This document shows, in pieces, positions 25,062-32,967 of a DNA stretch of 35,914 nt. How positions within the stretch are numbered: position 1 is the stretch's first letter; each line of letters starts with the position of its first letter. Position numbers and translations under genes: made by a program. The notes beneath the pieces were generated by a model that saw only the letters and a program-made list of their open reading frames with translations, did no database searches and had not been told where the DNA came from. Source of the stretch: Streptomyces sp. ADI95-17 (GTDB lineage Bacteria; Actinomycetota; Actinomycetes; Streptomycetales; Streptomycetaceae). Location of the stretch: NCBI RefSeq assembly GCF_003846175.1, contig NZ_ML123046.1, forward strand, positions 208,953-244,866, given 5' to 3'.

Positions 25062-26423
25062 ATGGACCGCCGCATTTTCGGGCTGGAGAACGAGTACGGC
25101 GTCACGTGCACGTTCAGGGGACAGCGCCGACTGTCCCCTGATGAAGTGGCGCGCTACCTCTTCCGCCGTGTTGTGTCATGGGGCCGCAGCAGCAATGTCT
25201 TTCTGCGGAACGGCGCCCGCCTCTACCTCGACGTGGGATCGCATCCGGAATATGCAACCCCCGAATGCGACAACCTGACCGAACTGGTCACCCACGACAA
25301 GGCCGGCGAGCGCATTCTCGAAGGCCTGCTCGTCGACGCCGAACGCCGCCTGCACGAGGAGGGAATCGCGGGCGACGTCTATCTCTTCAAGAACAACACC
25401 GACTCGGCGGGAAACTCCTACGGATGCCACGAGAACTACCTCGTGGCACGGCACGGAGAATTCTCCCGGCTCGCGGACATCCTCATTCCCTTCCTCGTCA
25501 CGAGGCAACTGATCTGCGGCGCGGGCAAGGTGCTGCAGACCCCCAGGGGCGCGGTCTACTGCGTCAGCCAGCGTGCCGAGCACATCTGGGAGGGCGTCAG
25601 TTCCGCGACCACGCGTTCCCGCCCGATCATCAATACGCGTGACGAACCGCACGCCGACGCGGAGCGATACCGCCGTCTCCACGTCATCGTCGGTGACTCC
25701 AACATGTCCGAGACGACCATGCTGCTCAAGGTCGGCGCGACCGACCTGGTGCTGCGCATGATCGAAGCGGGCACGGTGATGCGGGACCTGACGCTGGAGA
25801 ACCCGATCCGGGCGATCCGCGAGGTCAGCCACGACACCACCGGGCAGCGCAAGGTGCGCCTGGCCAGTGGGCGTGAGGCGTCCGCCATCGAGGTGCAGCG
25901 CGAGTACTACGAGAAGGCCGTCGACTTCGTCGACCGCCGTGGCATCCGCACCGGCACCGTCGCCCAGGTCCTGGAGCTCTGGGGCCGCACGCTCGACGCG
26001 GTCGAGGCCGAGGACCTCGACCGGATCGAGACCGAGATCGACTGGGTGATGAAGTACAAGCTCATCGAGCGGTACCGGGCCAAGCACAACATGACCATGT
26101 CGCATCCGCGGGTCGCCCAGATAGACCTCGCATACCACGACATCCACCGTCGTCGCGGCCTGTATTACCTGCTGGAGCGCAAGGGACAGGCCGCCCGCAT
26201 CTGCAACGACCTGAAGATCTTCGAGGGCAAGTCCGTGCCCCCGCAGACCACCAGGGCGCGGCTGCGCGGCGACTTCATCCGCAGGGCGCAGGAGCAGCGG
26301 CGGGACTTCACCGTCGACTGGGTCCACCTCAAGCTCAACGACCAGGCGCAGCGCACCGTGTTGTGCAAGGACCCGTTCCGTTCGGTGGACGACCGGGTGG
26401 AGAAACTGATCGCGGGTATGTGA
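25062..26423 (+). CDS. pafA: Pup-protein ligase
   Basis: PafA uses ATP to phosphorylate the C-terminal Glu of deamidated Pup and links it to lysine side chains of target proteins. The 453-aa protein is a glutamine-synthetase-fold paralogue of Dop. It starts [14 protein letters not shown] (metal-binding Glu9) and has catalytic-base Asp57 in [19 protein letters not shown]. It lacks the long Dop loop. [17 protein letters not shown] (nucleotide and metal site) and the C-terminal [18 protein letters not shown] segment, which contacts Pup, are present. The ATG at 25062 is set by the conserved N-terminus. It has its own promoter, separated from prcBA by the LacI/MFS pair, and is followed by a hairpin at 26460. 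Confidence 0.97.
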   Translation: MDRRIFGLENEYGVTCTFRGQRRLSPDEVARYLFRRVVSWGRSSNVFLRNGARLYLDVGSHPEYATPECDNLTELVTHDKAGERILEGLLVDAERRLHEEGIAGDVYLFKNNTDSAGNSYGCHENYLVARHGEFSRLADILIPFLVTRQLICGAGKVLQTPRGAVYCVSQRAEHIWEGVSSATTRSRPIINTRDEPHADAERYRRLHVIVGDSNMSETTMLLKVGATDLVLRMIEAGTVMRDLTLENPIRAIREVSHDTTGQRKVRLASGREASAIEVQREYYEKAVDFVDRRGIRTGTVAQVLELWGRTLDAVEAEDLDRIETEIDWVMKYKLIERYRAKHNMTMSHPRVAQIDLAYHDIHRRRGLYYLLERKGQAARICNDLKIFEGKSVPPQTTRARLRGDFIRRAQEQRRDFTVDWVHLKLNDQAQRTVLCKDPFRSVDDRVEKLIAGM

Positions 26424-26459
26424 GCCGGCACCGCACGATCCCGGCCGCCGACGCGACGC

Positions 26460-26488
26460 GGGCCCCGTACGTTCCTCGTACGGGGCCC
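26460..26488 (+). terminator. Hairpin after pafA
   Basis: GGGCCCCGTAC (26460-26470) and GTACGGGGCCC (26478-26488) form a perfect 11-bp stem with a 7-nt loop, 36 bp after pafA. Confidence 0.7.
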
Positions 26489-26499
26489 TGCGTACGCCC

Positions 26500-26505
26500 T
26501 AGAGT
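26500..26505 (+). promoter_or_regulatory. -10-like hexamer of the FKBP lipoprotein gene
   Basis: TAGAGT lies just after the pafA terminator and would give a leader of about 38 nt with GAGGAA as ribosome-binding site for the next gene. Confidence 0.35.
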
Positions 26506-26549
26506 GGCGGGGACTCAACCAACTGTGCCGTCTGAGATCTGAGGAACAA

Positions 26550-27497
26550 GTGCGCCGACTTGCCGGCCTTCTCGTCGTCCCCCTGTTGCTGCTGACAGCG
26601 GCCTGCGGCGACGAAAAGGGCTCCGATTCCGTTTCCGCCTCCGCCACGTCGAAGGACGGGTTCCCCGCGATCACCGCGGGCGCGAAATTCGGTGAGAAGC
26701 CGACCCTGGCCAAGGGCACGGGGAACCCGCCCAAGGAGCTGAAGACCAGAGTCGTCAGCCAGGGAGACGGCGCCACGCTCAAGAACGGCGACGCGATCCA
26801 GGTCAACTATCTGGGTCAGTCCTGGGATTCCGACAAGCCGTTCGACAACAGCTTCGACCGCAAGCAGCCGTTCGATCTGACCCTCGGCGCCGGCATGGTC
26901 ATCCAGGGCTGGGACAAGGGCCTCGTCGGCCAGAAGGTCGGCAGCAGGGTCCAGCTGGTCATCCCGCCGGACCTCGGATACGGCGCCCAGGGCCAGGGCG
27001 ACATCAAGCCCAACGCCACGCTCGTCTTCGTCGTCGACGTCCTGAAGGCGACGCAGATCCCGGCCTCCGCCAAGGGCACCGAGGTCGCCCAGGACAACAT
27101 CGACCTGCCGAAGGTCGGCACCAACACCGACGGCAAGGCCCCCAAGGTCACCATCCCTACCAAGAGCGACCCGCCGTCGAAGCTCGTCTCCAACTACATC
27201 CTGGAGTCGAAGGGCGACGTCGTGAAGGACACCGACAGCGTCGTCGTGAACTACGTGGGGCTGCTGTGGAAGGACGGCAAGACCTTCGACAGCACCTACG
27301 CCGCGGGCAAGACGCAGACCTTCCCGCTCTCCCAGGTGACCCTGAAGGGCCTGAAGAACGGTCTGGTCGGCAAGAAGATCGGCAGCCGGGTGCTCCTGGT
27401 CATCCCGCCGGACCAGGGCTTCGGTGACAAGGCGCAGCAGACCATCCCCGCCAAGTCCACGCTGGTCTTCTCCGTGGACCTCCTGGCGAAGATGTAA
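26550..27497 (+). CDS. Two-domain FKBP-type peptidyl-prolyl isomerase lipoprotein
   Basis: This 315-aa extracytoplasmic foldase catalyses proline cis-trans isomerisation. The signal peptide ends in the lipobox LTAAC, with lipidated Cys19. FKBP domain 1 (about 66-165) keeps the pocket residues FDNSF, VIQGWDKGL (Trp121) and PPDLGYG. FKBP domain 2 (about 215-315) has FDSTY and PPDQGFG. The Trp at the floor of the pocket is replaced by Leu268 (LKGLKNGL), so its activity or ligand range may differ. The GTG at 26550 has GAGGAA upstream. A cytoplasmic FKBP follows after 46 bp, probably in the same operon. Confidence 0.94.
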   Translation: MRRLAGLLVVPLLLLTAACGDEKGSDSVSASATSKDGFPAITAGAKFGEKPTLAKGTGNPPKELKTRVVSQGDGATLKNGDAIQVNYLGQSWDSDKPFDNSFDRKQPFDLTLGAGMVIQGWDKGLVGQKVGSRVQLVIPPDLGYGAQGQGDIKPNATLVFVVDVLKATQIPASAKGTEVAQDNIDLPKVGTNTDGKAPKVTIPTKSDPPSKLVSNYILESKGDVVKDTDSVVVNYVGLLWKDGKTFDSTYAAGKTQTFPLSQVTLKGLKNGLVGKKIGSRVLLVIPPDQGFGDKAQQTIPAKSTLVFSVDLLAKM

Positions 27498-27543
27498 GAC
27501 TGTCCCGGTTGCCCAGTAGTTCATCAGTAAGAGGAGCAAGTCA

Positions 27544-27918
27544 GTGAGCATCGAGAAGCCCGAGATCGACTTCCCGGGTGGCGAGCCGCCGGCCGACCTG
27601 GAGATCAAGGACATCTGGGAGGGCGACGGTCCGGTAGCCGAGAAGGGCGCCACCGTCTCCGTCCACTACGTGGGCGTGGCCTTCTCCACCGGCGAGGAGT
27701 TCGACGCCTCCTGGAACCGCGGCACCCCGCTGCAGTTCCAGCTCGGCGCCGGCCAGGTCATCGCCGGCTGGGACCAGGGTGTCCAGGGCATGAAGGTCGG
27801 CGGCCGTCGCCAGCTGACCATTCCCGCGCACCTCGCGTACGGCGACCGCGGCGCCGGTGGCGGCCGCATCGCGCCCGGCGAGACGCTGATCTTCGTCTGC
27901 GACCTGGTCGCCGTCTGA
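27544..27918 (+). CDS. FKBP-type peptidyl-prolyl isomerase (small, cytoplasmic)
   Basis: This 124-aa single-domain FKBP has no signal peptide. All main pocket residues are present: FDASW, VIAGWDQGVQGM, the AYGDRGAGGGRIAPGETLIF loop and the final strand. It should isomerise prolyl bonds and would be expected to bind FK506-type macrolides. The GTG at 27544 has GAGGAG at good spacing. It follows the two-domain FKBP lipoprotein gene by 46 bp. A strong hairpin with a T-run ends the unit. Confidence 0.95.
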   Translation: MSIEKPEIDFPGGEPPADLEIKDIWEGDGPVAEKGATVSVHYVGVAFSTGEEFDASWNRGTPLQFQLGAGQVIAGWDQGVQGMKVGGRRQLTIPAHLAYGDRGAGGGRIAPGETLIFVCDLVAV

Positions 27919-27935
27919 TCCGCACCCGTGCGATA

Positions 27936-27972
27936 CGAGGGCCCGTGCCGCCAGGCACGGGCCCTCGCTTTT
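27936..27972 (+). terminator. Intrinsic terminator after the FKBP genes
   Basis: A perfect 14-bp stem (27936-27949 with 27954-27967, loop GCCA) is followed by CTTTT. This is the most canonical intrinsic terminator in the window. Confidence 0.9.
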
Positions 27973-28005
27973 GTCCCGACACCGCGTAGCGGTACGGTCG
28001 ACCGT
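27971..28005 (+). promoter_or_regulatory. Candidate pafBC promoter with a 12-bp palindrome
   Basis: TTGTCC (27971-27976) and TACGGT (27993-27998) with a 16-bp spacer could be -35 and -10 boxes. A perfect palindrome, ACGGTCGACCGT (27994-28005), covers the -10 box and the probable start site, so it could be an operator. The pafB ribosome-binding site AAAGGG follows. Confidence 0.4.
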
Positions 28006-28031
28006 CGTAGAGCGAAACAGAAAGGGCGTCG

Positions 28032-28985
28032 ATGGCGATTGCCAAGGCCGAGCGGCTGATGAACCTGGCGCTGTGTCTGCTGGGGACCCGCCGCCCGCTC
28101 AGCAAGCGCGAGCTGCGCGGCTCCATCGAGGCCTATCTGGAGGCGGGCTCCGACGACGCCTTCAACCGGATGTTCGAGCGGGACAAGGACGATCTGCGCG
28201 AGCTCGGTCTGATCATCGAGACCGTGGAGAACCTGGACGGCGAGACGGGATATCTCGCCCGGCGTGACAGCAACCGGCTGCCCCCGATCACGCTGGACGC
28301 CGAGGAGGCCGCCGCGCTCGGACTGGCCGCGAAGGTCTGGCAGCAGGCGCGGCTGGCCGGCGCGGCCAGCGGTGCGCTGCAGAAGCTGCGGGCCGCCGGC
28401 ATGCCGGAGGCGGAGGACGCGTACGAGGTGCACAGCGCCCTGGAACCGCGCATCCCCGTCCACGAGGCGGCGTTCGAGCCGCTCATGCTGGCCTGCCGCG
28501 ACCGCCGCCCGGTCACCTTCGACTACCGCAAGGGCAACGCCGCCACGCCGGAACAGCGCCAGGTCGAGCCGTGGACCCTGGAATGCTGGCGCGGACACTG
28601 GTACCTGGCCGGCTGGGACCGGGAACGCGGCGCCGAGCGGGTGTTCCGGCTCTCCCGGATCACCGGCCGGGTCCGCTCCAGGGCCGGGGCCTTCACCGCC
28701 GAGGTGCCCGACGTCGTGACCGTACGCGAGACCGTCGAGAGCTGGGCGGGGGAGACGGCCACCCGGACCGCGCTGATCAGGCTGCGCACCGGGGCCGGTT
28801 ACCCGCTGCGCTCGCGCGCCGTGTCGGTCCGGGAACTCGGGAACGGGTGGGACGAGTTGGAGATTCCGTACGGACACGGTCTGGACGCCTGGCTCGTCGA
28901 GTTCGGCCCGGACGTCGTCGTACAGGAACCCGCCGATCTGCGGGCCGATGTGGTGGAGCGGCTGCGCGCCGTGGCCAAGGACTGA
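28032..28985 (+). CDS. pafB: WYL-domain transcriptional regulator PafB
   Basis: PafB works with PafC as an activator of the RecA/LexA-independent DNA-damage response in actinobacteria. The 317-aa protein has an N-terminal winged helix (about 3-80), a WYL domain with the motif Trp190-Tyr191-Leu192 (GHWYLAGWD), and a C-terminal extension (WCX). Despite the name, it is not required for pupylation itself. The ATG at 28032 has AAAGGG upstream. pafC follows after 17 bp, so the pair forms one operon. Confidence 0.95.
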   Translation: MAIAKAERLMNLALCLLGTRRPLSKRELRGSIEAYLEAGSDDAFNRMFERDKDDLRELGLIIETVENLDGETGYLARRDSNRLPPITLDAEEAAALGLAAKVWQQARLAGAASGALQKLRAAGMPEAEDAYEVHSALEPRIPVHEAAFEPLMLACRDRRPVTFDYRKGNAATPEQRQVEPWTLECWRGHWYLAGWDRERGAERVFRLSRITGRVRSRAGAFTAEVPDVVTVRETVESWAGETATRTALIRLRTGAGYPLRSRAVSVRELGNGWDELEIPYGHGLDAWLVEFGPDVVVQEPADLRADVVERLRAVAKD

Positions 28986-29002
28986 GAGAGGTACGGCAAC
29001 CC

Positions 29003-29959
29003 ATGGCCACGAACGCGATCGACCAGACCCGCCGGATGCTCTCCCTGGTGACGTACCTCCGCGAGCGCCCCGGCGCCCATGTCCAGGACGTCGCCCGCGC
29101 CTTCGGGATCACCGAGGACGAGCTGATCTCGGACCTCGACGTACTGCCCATGTGCGGGACGAGCTTCCGCGGCGGTGACCTGCTGGACATCGACACCGAC
29201 GGCGACCGCATCTGGTGGCACAACCCCGACGACGTCGCCGAGCCGCTGCGGCTCGCGGCCGACGAGGCGACGGCCCTGTTGGTGGCCGCCCGTGCCGTGG
29301 CCACGCTCCCGGGGCTGCGCGAGAGCGACCGGCAGGCGCTGCTGCGGGCCACCGCGAAGCTGGAGACCGCGGCCGGCGAGGTGGGGGCGGCGAGCTCGCG
29401 GCTCTCGGTCACCTTCGAGTCCGAGGGCGGCGTCTTCGCCGATGTCGACCGGGCGATCTCCGAGCGGCGCCGCCTCTGGCTGCGCTACTACTCGCCCGCG
29501 CGCGACGAGCTCACCGAGCGCGAGGTGGACCCGATCCGGCTGTTCGCCGTGGGGCACACGTACATGGAGGCCTGGTGCAGGTCGTCCGAGGACCGGCGTA
29601 CGTTCCGGCTCGACCGGGTCGCCGAGATCCGGCTGCTGGACGAGCCCGCCGCACCGCCCGAGCTGGAACTGCGGGACCTGTCCGAGGGGCTGGTCCAGCC
29701 GGCCGCCGAGGACCCGGAAGTCGTCGTGGAGGTGGGCCCCGGCGGACGCTGGGTCGCCGAGTACTACCCGCACGACAGCGCACAGGAGCTGCCCGACGGC
29801 GGGCTGCGGATCACCCTGCGCACCCCCGACCCGGCCTCGCTGCGCAGGCTCGCGCTGCGGCTGGGCGGCGAGGGCCGCATCGTCTCCCCGCCGGAGCTGG
29901 CGCGCAGCGCACAGCAGGCGGCCCGTGCGGCGCTCGCCGCGTACGACGAACCGGCCTGA
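29003..29959 (+). CDS. pafC: WYL-domain transcriptional regulator PafC
   Basis: PafC is the partner and paralogue of PafB in control of DNA-repair genes after damage. The 318-aa protein has an N-terminal winged helix (about 7-70), followed by a WYL domain in which the WYL tripeptide is replaced (GHTYMEAW, residues 185-191). A WCX-type C-terminal domain follows. The ATG at 29003 has GAGAGAGG upstream at rather long spacing. The open frame extends far upstream inside pafB in another frame, but the conserved N-terminus starts here. It lies 17 bp after pafB. Confidence 0.95.
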   Translation: MATNAIDQTRRMLSLVTYLRERPGAHVQDVARAFGITEDELISDLDVLPMCGTSFRGGDLLDIDTDGDRIWWHNPDDVAEPLRLAADEATALLVAARAVATLPGLRESDRQALLRATAKLETAAGEVGAASSRLSVTFESEGGVFADVDRAISERRRLWLRYYSPARDELTEREVDPIRLFAVGHTYMEAWCRSSEDRRTFRLDRVAEIRLLDEPAAPPELELRDLSEGLVQPAAEDPEVVVEVGPGGRWVAEYYPHDSAQELPDGGLRITLRTPDPASLRRLALRLGGEGRIVSPPELARSAQQAARAALAAYDEPA

Positions 29960-29978
29960 GCGGAAACCTGAGGGAAAT

Positions 29979-30248
29979 ATGAGCAATATGTCTGTGGTGT
30001 CAGGTGTTCCGACCGTGGTGGTGCCCGAGTCCGTACGGTTCAAGGCCGCCTGCCCGGACTGCCGCGAACGGTTCGAACTCGCGGCGAGCGCCATCCGCCT
30101 CGCGGTGGGGGCCAGCCGCCGGACGACGTTCTACTCCTTCACCTGCCCGCGGTGCGATGCGGCCGTCCGCAAGCCCGCGGGGGAGCGGATAGTCGAACTC
30201 CTCAGCAGGGGCGGGGTGCGGACGCTGCGTCTGCACGCCGGCCTCTAG
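29979..30248 (+). CDS. Small zinc-ribbon protein of unknown function
   Basis: This 89-aa protein has two Cys pairs, CPDC (about 25-28) and CPRC (about 56-59), that should bind one zinc ion, as in zinc-ribbon or rubredoxin-like knuckles. The region between them is basic and hydrophobic. The C-terminal helix (GERIVELLSRGGVRTLRL) is amphipathic. The ATG at 29979 has AGGGA just upstream; the open frame runs further upstream through pafC in another frame, which is a shadow. It follows pafC by 19 bp and so probably belongs to the pafBC unit. A nucleic-acid or protein-binding role is only a guess. Confidence 0.82.
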   Translation: MSNMSVVSGVPTVVVPESVRFKAACPDCRERFELAASAIRLAVGASRRTTFYSFTCPRCDAAVRKPAGERIVELLSRGGVRTLRLHAGL

Positions 30249-30294
30249 CCCCTTTCCATGCCGTCGGCCCTCTAGTCATATCGAGGCTCAGCCC

Positions 30295-30492
30295 ATGTTC
30301 TGGCCCATGCTCGCCATCGCCCTGGGGTTCCTCGGGATCGCCGTTCTCGGCGTGCTGGCCGTCAAGGTCTTCGTCGAGGCCCAGCGGCTCGGGCGTCAGG
30401 TGACGCGTACCACCCAGCGCATCAACCGGGCCGCGGAGGACCTCGAAAGGGCGGCGACCGACCTCGCCGCGACGGGCGAGGCGCTGCGCTAG
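30295..30492 (+). CDS. Small single-pass membrane protein of unknown function
   Basis: This 65-aa protein has one membrane helix (about residues 5-27) followed by a cytoplasmic amphipathic, probably coiled-coil helix (QRLGRQVTRTTQRINRAAEDLERAATDLAATGEAL). The layout resembles TatA/TatB, though without the conserved Phe-Gly hinge of TatA. The ATG at 30295 has GAGG upstream. It lies 46 bp after the zinc-ribbon gene and 213 bp before tatA. A link to the Tat system is suggested only by position and shape. Confidence 0.72.
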   Translation: MFWPMLAIALGFLGIAVLGVLAVKVFVEAQRLGRQVTRTTQRINRAAEDLERAATDLAATGEALR

Positions 30493-30587
30493 CCGGGGAG
30501 CGGGCTCTTGATCCACCGGCACGGAGGTAGGGTGCTGACGTCGGACCAGGGGGAGGCGCGGGCCGCAAGCGGGAGTATGCACGGGCA

Positions 30588-30618
30588 TTGCCTTGCGTTT
30601 ACCCCTGCGGGTTACGAT
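30588..30618 (+). promoter_or_regulatory. Candidate tatAC promoter
   Basis: TTGCCT (30588-30593) and TACGAT (30613-30618) are separated by 19 bp in the 213-bp gap before tatA. A TAGGGT at 30528-30533 is another possible -10 box but has no -35 box. Confidence 0.4.
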
Positions 30619-30705
30619 CGCTGTCAGCGCGCAGGTTGGACGTGTGTCCGACCGAATGGGTAGCGAGCCCGCCCTCCAGTCGCCTCAGTGAGAAGGAAGT
30701 CGCAC

Positions 30706-30999
30706 ATGATCGGCAATCTGAAGCCCCTCGAGATCGTTCTGATCATCGCCGTCATCTTGCTGCTCTTCGGTGCCAAGAAGCTTCCCGACATGGCGCGTTC
30801 GCTCGGCAAGTCGGCCCGCATCCTCAAGAGTGAGGCCAAGGCCATGAAGAAGGACGACGCGGAGCCTGCGGGGCCCACCGCGGAGACCGCTGCGGACACC
30901 GCGCCGCAGGCAGCGCCCGCGCGTACCATTCAGGCCGCTCCGGGAGACGTCAGCAGCGCCCGTCCGGTCAGCGAAGCCAAGCCCACCACCCAGAACTGA
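30706..30999 (+). CDS. tatA: Sec-independent protein translocase TatA
   Basis: TatA forms the pore-like assembly of the twin-arginine export system, which moves folded proteins across the membrane. The 97-aa protein has an N-terminal membrane helix (about 7-21, [19 protein letters not shown]) with the conserved Phe-Gly hinge. An amphipathic helix ([22 protein letters not shown]) and an Ala/Pro/Thr-rich disordered tail follow. The ATG at 30706 has AAGGAA upstream; an in-frame codon six residues earlier overlaps that site. tatC follows after 49 bp. No tatB gene is in the window, as it is usually encoded elsewhere in Streptomyces. Confidence 0.96.
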   Translation: MIGNLKPLEIVLIIAVILLLFGAKKLPDMARSLGKSARILKSEAKAMKKDDAEPAGPTAETAADTAPQAAPARTIQAAPGDVSSARPVSEAKPTTQN

Positions 31000-31048
31000 C
31001 AGCTGACCCGCTCCACCGACAGCTGCCGCACGAGACGAGGGAAGTGGG

Positions 31049-31996
31049 TTGCTCAAGTCTGCCCGCAAGCAGGAGAAAGACGACGAGGGGCGGATGCCTC
31101 TCCTCGATCACCTGCGTGAGCTGCGCGACCGGCTGCTGAAGTCGGTCCTGGCCATCGTGATCACCGTGATCGCGGCAGCGTTCTTCCAGAAGGAAATCTT
31201 CGAGTTCCTGATGAAGCCGATCCTGGATTCGGTCGGCTGCAAGAACGGCGCTGTGACCATGATCAATGGTCGACCGTGTGCGGAGATGACCACCAACGGT
31301 CTGCTGTCACCCTTTACCATCGCGTTGAAGGTTTCCTTGATGACGGGTGTGTTGGCGGCCACCCCCGTCTGGCTCTACCAGCTGTGGGCATTTGTGGCCC
31401 CAGGCCTGCACAAGCACGAGAAGCGCCACGCGGTTGCCTTCGTCGCGGCCGGGGTGCCGCTCTTCTTGGCCGGCGCCTACCTGGCGTACGAGATCCTGCC
31501 GCAGACCGCCCAGATCATGCTGGGATTCACGCCCGACAACGTGAAGAACCTGCTGCCGCTTGACGACTTTCTCGACTTGATCACCCGCATGGTGATCGTC
31601 TTCGGGCTGGCCTTCGAGCTGCCACTGCTGCTGGTCCTGCTCAATATGACCGGGGTACTGTCCGGCGTTCGGATGCTGCGCTGGTGGCGCGGGATGATCG
31701 TCGGGCTCACCGCGTTCGCGGCCATCGCGACACCGGGCGGCGACCCCATCTCGATGCTTCTGCTCGCGGCTCCGCTCGGGGTGCTGTACTTCATCGCGGT
31801 GGGTTTCTCCCTCCTCAACGACAAGCGCAGGCGGCGTTCCAATCCCGATGCCGACCTTGACGACGACGAGGCGTCGAAGCTGGACCTCACTCCCGAGGAC
31901 GTCGGTGAGATCGAATCGGTCTCGTCCACCCGGTCGCTGCCCGCACAGGCGAGTTCGGACCGGGACCGATTGAACGGTTACGACGACATCACCTGA
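31049..31996 (+). CDS. tatC: Sec-independent protein translocase TatC
   Basis: TatC is the six-helix membrane receptor that recognises the twin-arginine signal peptide. The 315-aa protein begins with the conserved cytoplasmic MPLLDHLRELRDRLLKS segment. It has helices at about 32-52, 95-125, 130-155, 180-205, 212-230 and 236-258, including the LWAFVAPGLHKHEKR loop and the APLGVLYFIAVG region. A charged C-terminal tail of about 50 residues follows. The start is the TTG at 31049, supported by GAGGGAAG upstream; no ATG or GTG in frame fits. It is 49 bp after tatA and 17 bp before the lipid-kinase gene. Confidence 0.95.
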   Translation: MLKSARKQEKDDEGRMPLLDHLRELRDRLLKSVLAIVITVIAAAFFQKEIFEFLMKPILDSVGCKNGAVTMINGRPCAEMTTNGLLSPFTIALKVSLMTGVLAATPVWLYQLWAFVAPGLHKHEKRHAVAFVAAGVPLFLAGAYLAYEILPQTAQIMLGFTPDNVKNLLPLDDFLDLITRMVIVFGLAFELPLLLVLLNMTGVLSGVRMLRWWRGMIVGLTAFAAIATPGGDPISMLLLAAPLGVLYFIAVGFSLLNDKRRRRSNPDADLDDDEASKLDLTPEDVGEIESVSSTRSLPAQASSDRDRLNGYDDIT

Positions 31997-32001
31997 CCTT
32001 G

Positions 32002-32007
32002 TAGGGT
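32002..32007 (+). promoter_or_regulatory. -10-like hexamer of the lipid-kinase gene (leaderless)
   Basis: TAGGGT ends exactly 6 nt before the GTG at 32014 and lies 5 bp after the tatC stop. No Shine-Dalgarno site precedes the start, so a separate leaderless transcript is likely. No -35 box is evident. Confidence 0.5.
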
Positions 32008-32013
32008 CCCCGG

Positions 32014-32922
32014 GTGACCAGCGAGATCACCCTCTTCGTCAATCCCACCGCAGGACGCGGCCGGGGCGCGCACGCCGCGCAGCCGGCCGCTTCCGCGTTG
32101 CGGGACGCCGGATTCTCCGTGCGTACGGTTCTCGGTGAGGACGCCGACGACGCCCTGCGGCGGGCCCGGGAGGCCGTCGCGGGTGGGACCGGGGCGCTGA
32201 TAGCCGTGGGCGGGGACGGCATGATGTCCCTCGCCCTGCAGGCCGTCGCGGGAACGATGACCCCGCTCGGGGTGGTCGCCGTCGGCACCGGGAACGACTT
32301 CGCCCGTGCGCTCGGGCTGCCGATACGGGATCCGGCCGCCGCCGGGCGGCTGGCCGCCGAGGCGCTCAAGGGAGGCGGCGTCCGCGAGATCGACCTCGGG
32401 CGGGTCGGGGAGCGGTGGTTCGGGTCGGTGCTCGCCTCCGGCTTCGACTCCCGGGTCAACGACCGGGGGAACCGGATGCGCTGGGTCGGCGGACGGTTCA
32501 AGTACGACCTCGCGATCCTCGCCGAACTCGCCGCGTTCAAGCCCATTCCCTACCGCGTCAGGCTGGACGACGGGCCGGTCCGGGAGATCGAGGCGACGCT
32601 CATCGCCGTCGGCAACGGGTCGACGTACGGCGGAGGCATGCGGATCTGCGCGGACGCGGTGATGGACGACGGCCTGTTCGACGTGACCGTCGTCGGGGAC
32701 TGCAGCCGTACCACCCTGCTCAAGGTGTTCCCCCGCGTCTACAAGGGAACGCATCTCAGCCACCCCGAGGTCACCGTGCACCGGGTCTCCTCGATCGAGC
32801 TGGCCGCAGCGGGTGTCACCGCGTACGCGGACGGTGAACAACTCGGGGCGCTGCCGCTCACCGCGCGCTGCGTGCCCGGTGCGGTGCGGGTGCTCGTGCC
32901 GGGTTCTCCGGGCGGGATTTAA
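32014..32922 (+). CDS. Diacylglycerol/lipid kinase family protein
   Basis: This 302-aa DagK/YegS-type kinase probably phosphorylates diacylglycerol or a related lipid for phospholipid recycling. Visible family motifs are VNPTAGRGRG (9-18), the nucleotide-binding GGDG (66-69), GTGNDFARAL (91-100) and the C-terminal domain residues GNGSTYGGGM and DDGLFDVTVV. The GTG at 32014 is set by the first strand (EITLFVNPTAG) and the -10 box 6 nt upstream. It sits between tatC and helY. The exact lipid substrate cannot be told. Confidence 0.92.
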   Translation: MTSEITLFVNPTAGRGRGAHAAQPAASALRDAGFSVRTVLGEDADDALRRAREAVAGGTGALIAVGGDGMMSLALQAVAGTMTPLGVVAVGTGNDFARALGLPIRDPAAAGRLAAEALKGGGVREIDLGRVGERWFGSVLASGFDSRVNDRGNRMRWVGGRFKYDLAILAELAAFKPIPYRVRLDDGPVREIEATLIAVGNGSTYGGGMRICADAVMDDGLFDVTVVGDCSRTTLLKVFPRVYKGTHLSHPEVTVHRVSSIELAAAGVTAYADGEQLGALPLTARCVPGAVRVLVPGSPGGI

Positions 32923-32951
32923 AGATCGCGACTGGTGTCAGAGGTGGCGGG

Positions 32952-32957
32952 TAGTCT
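32952..32957 (+). promoter_or_regulatory. -10-like hexamer of helY
   Basis: TAGTCT ends 10 nt before the ATG at 32968, giving a 5' leader of about 3-4 nt. There is no clear Shine-Dalgarno site, so this is a near-leaderless start. Confidence 0.45.
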
Positions 32958-32967
32958 CGAAAGCACG

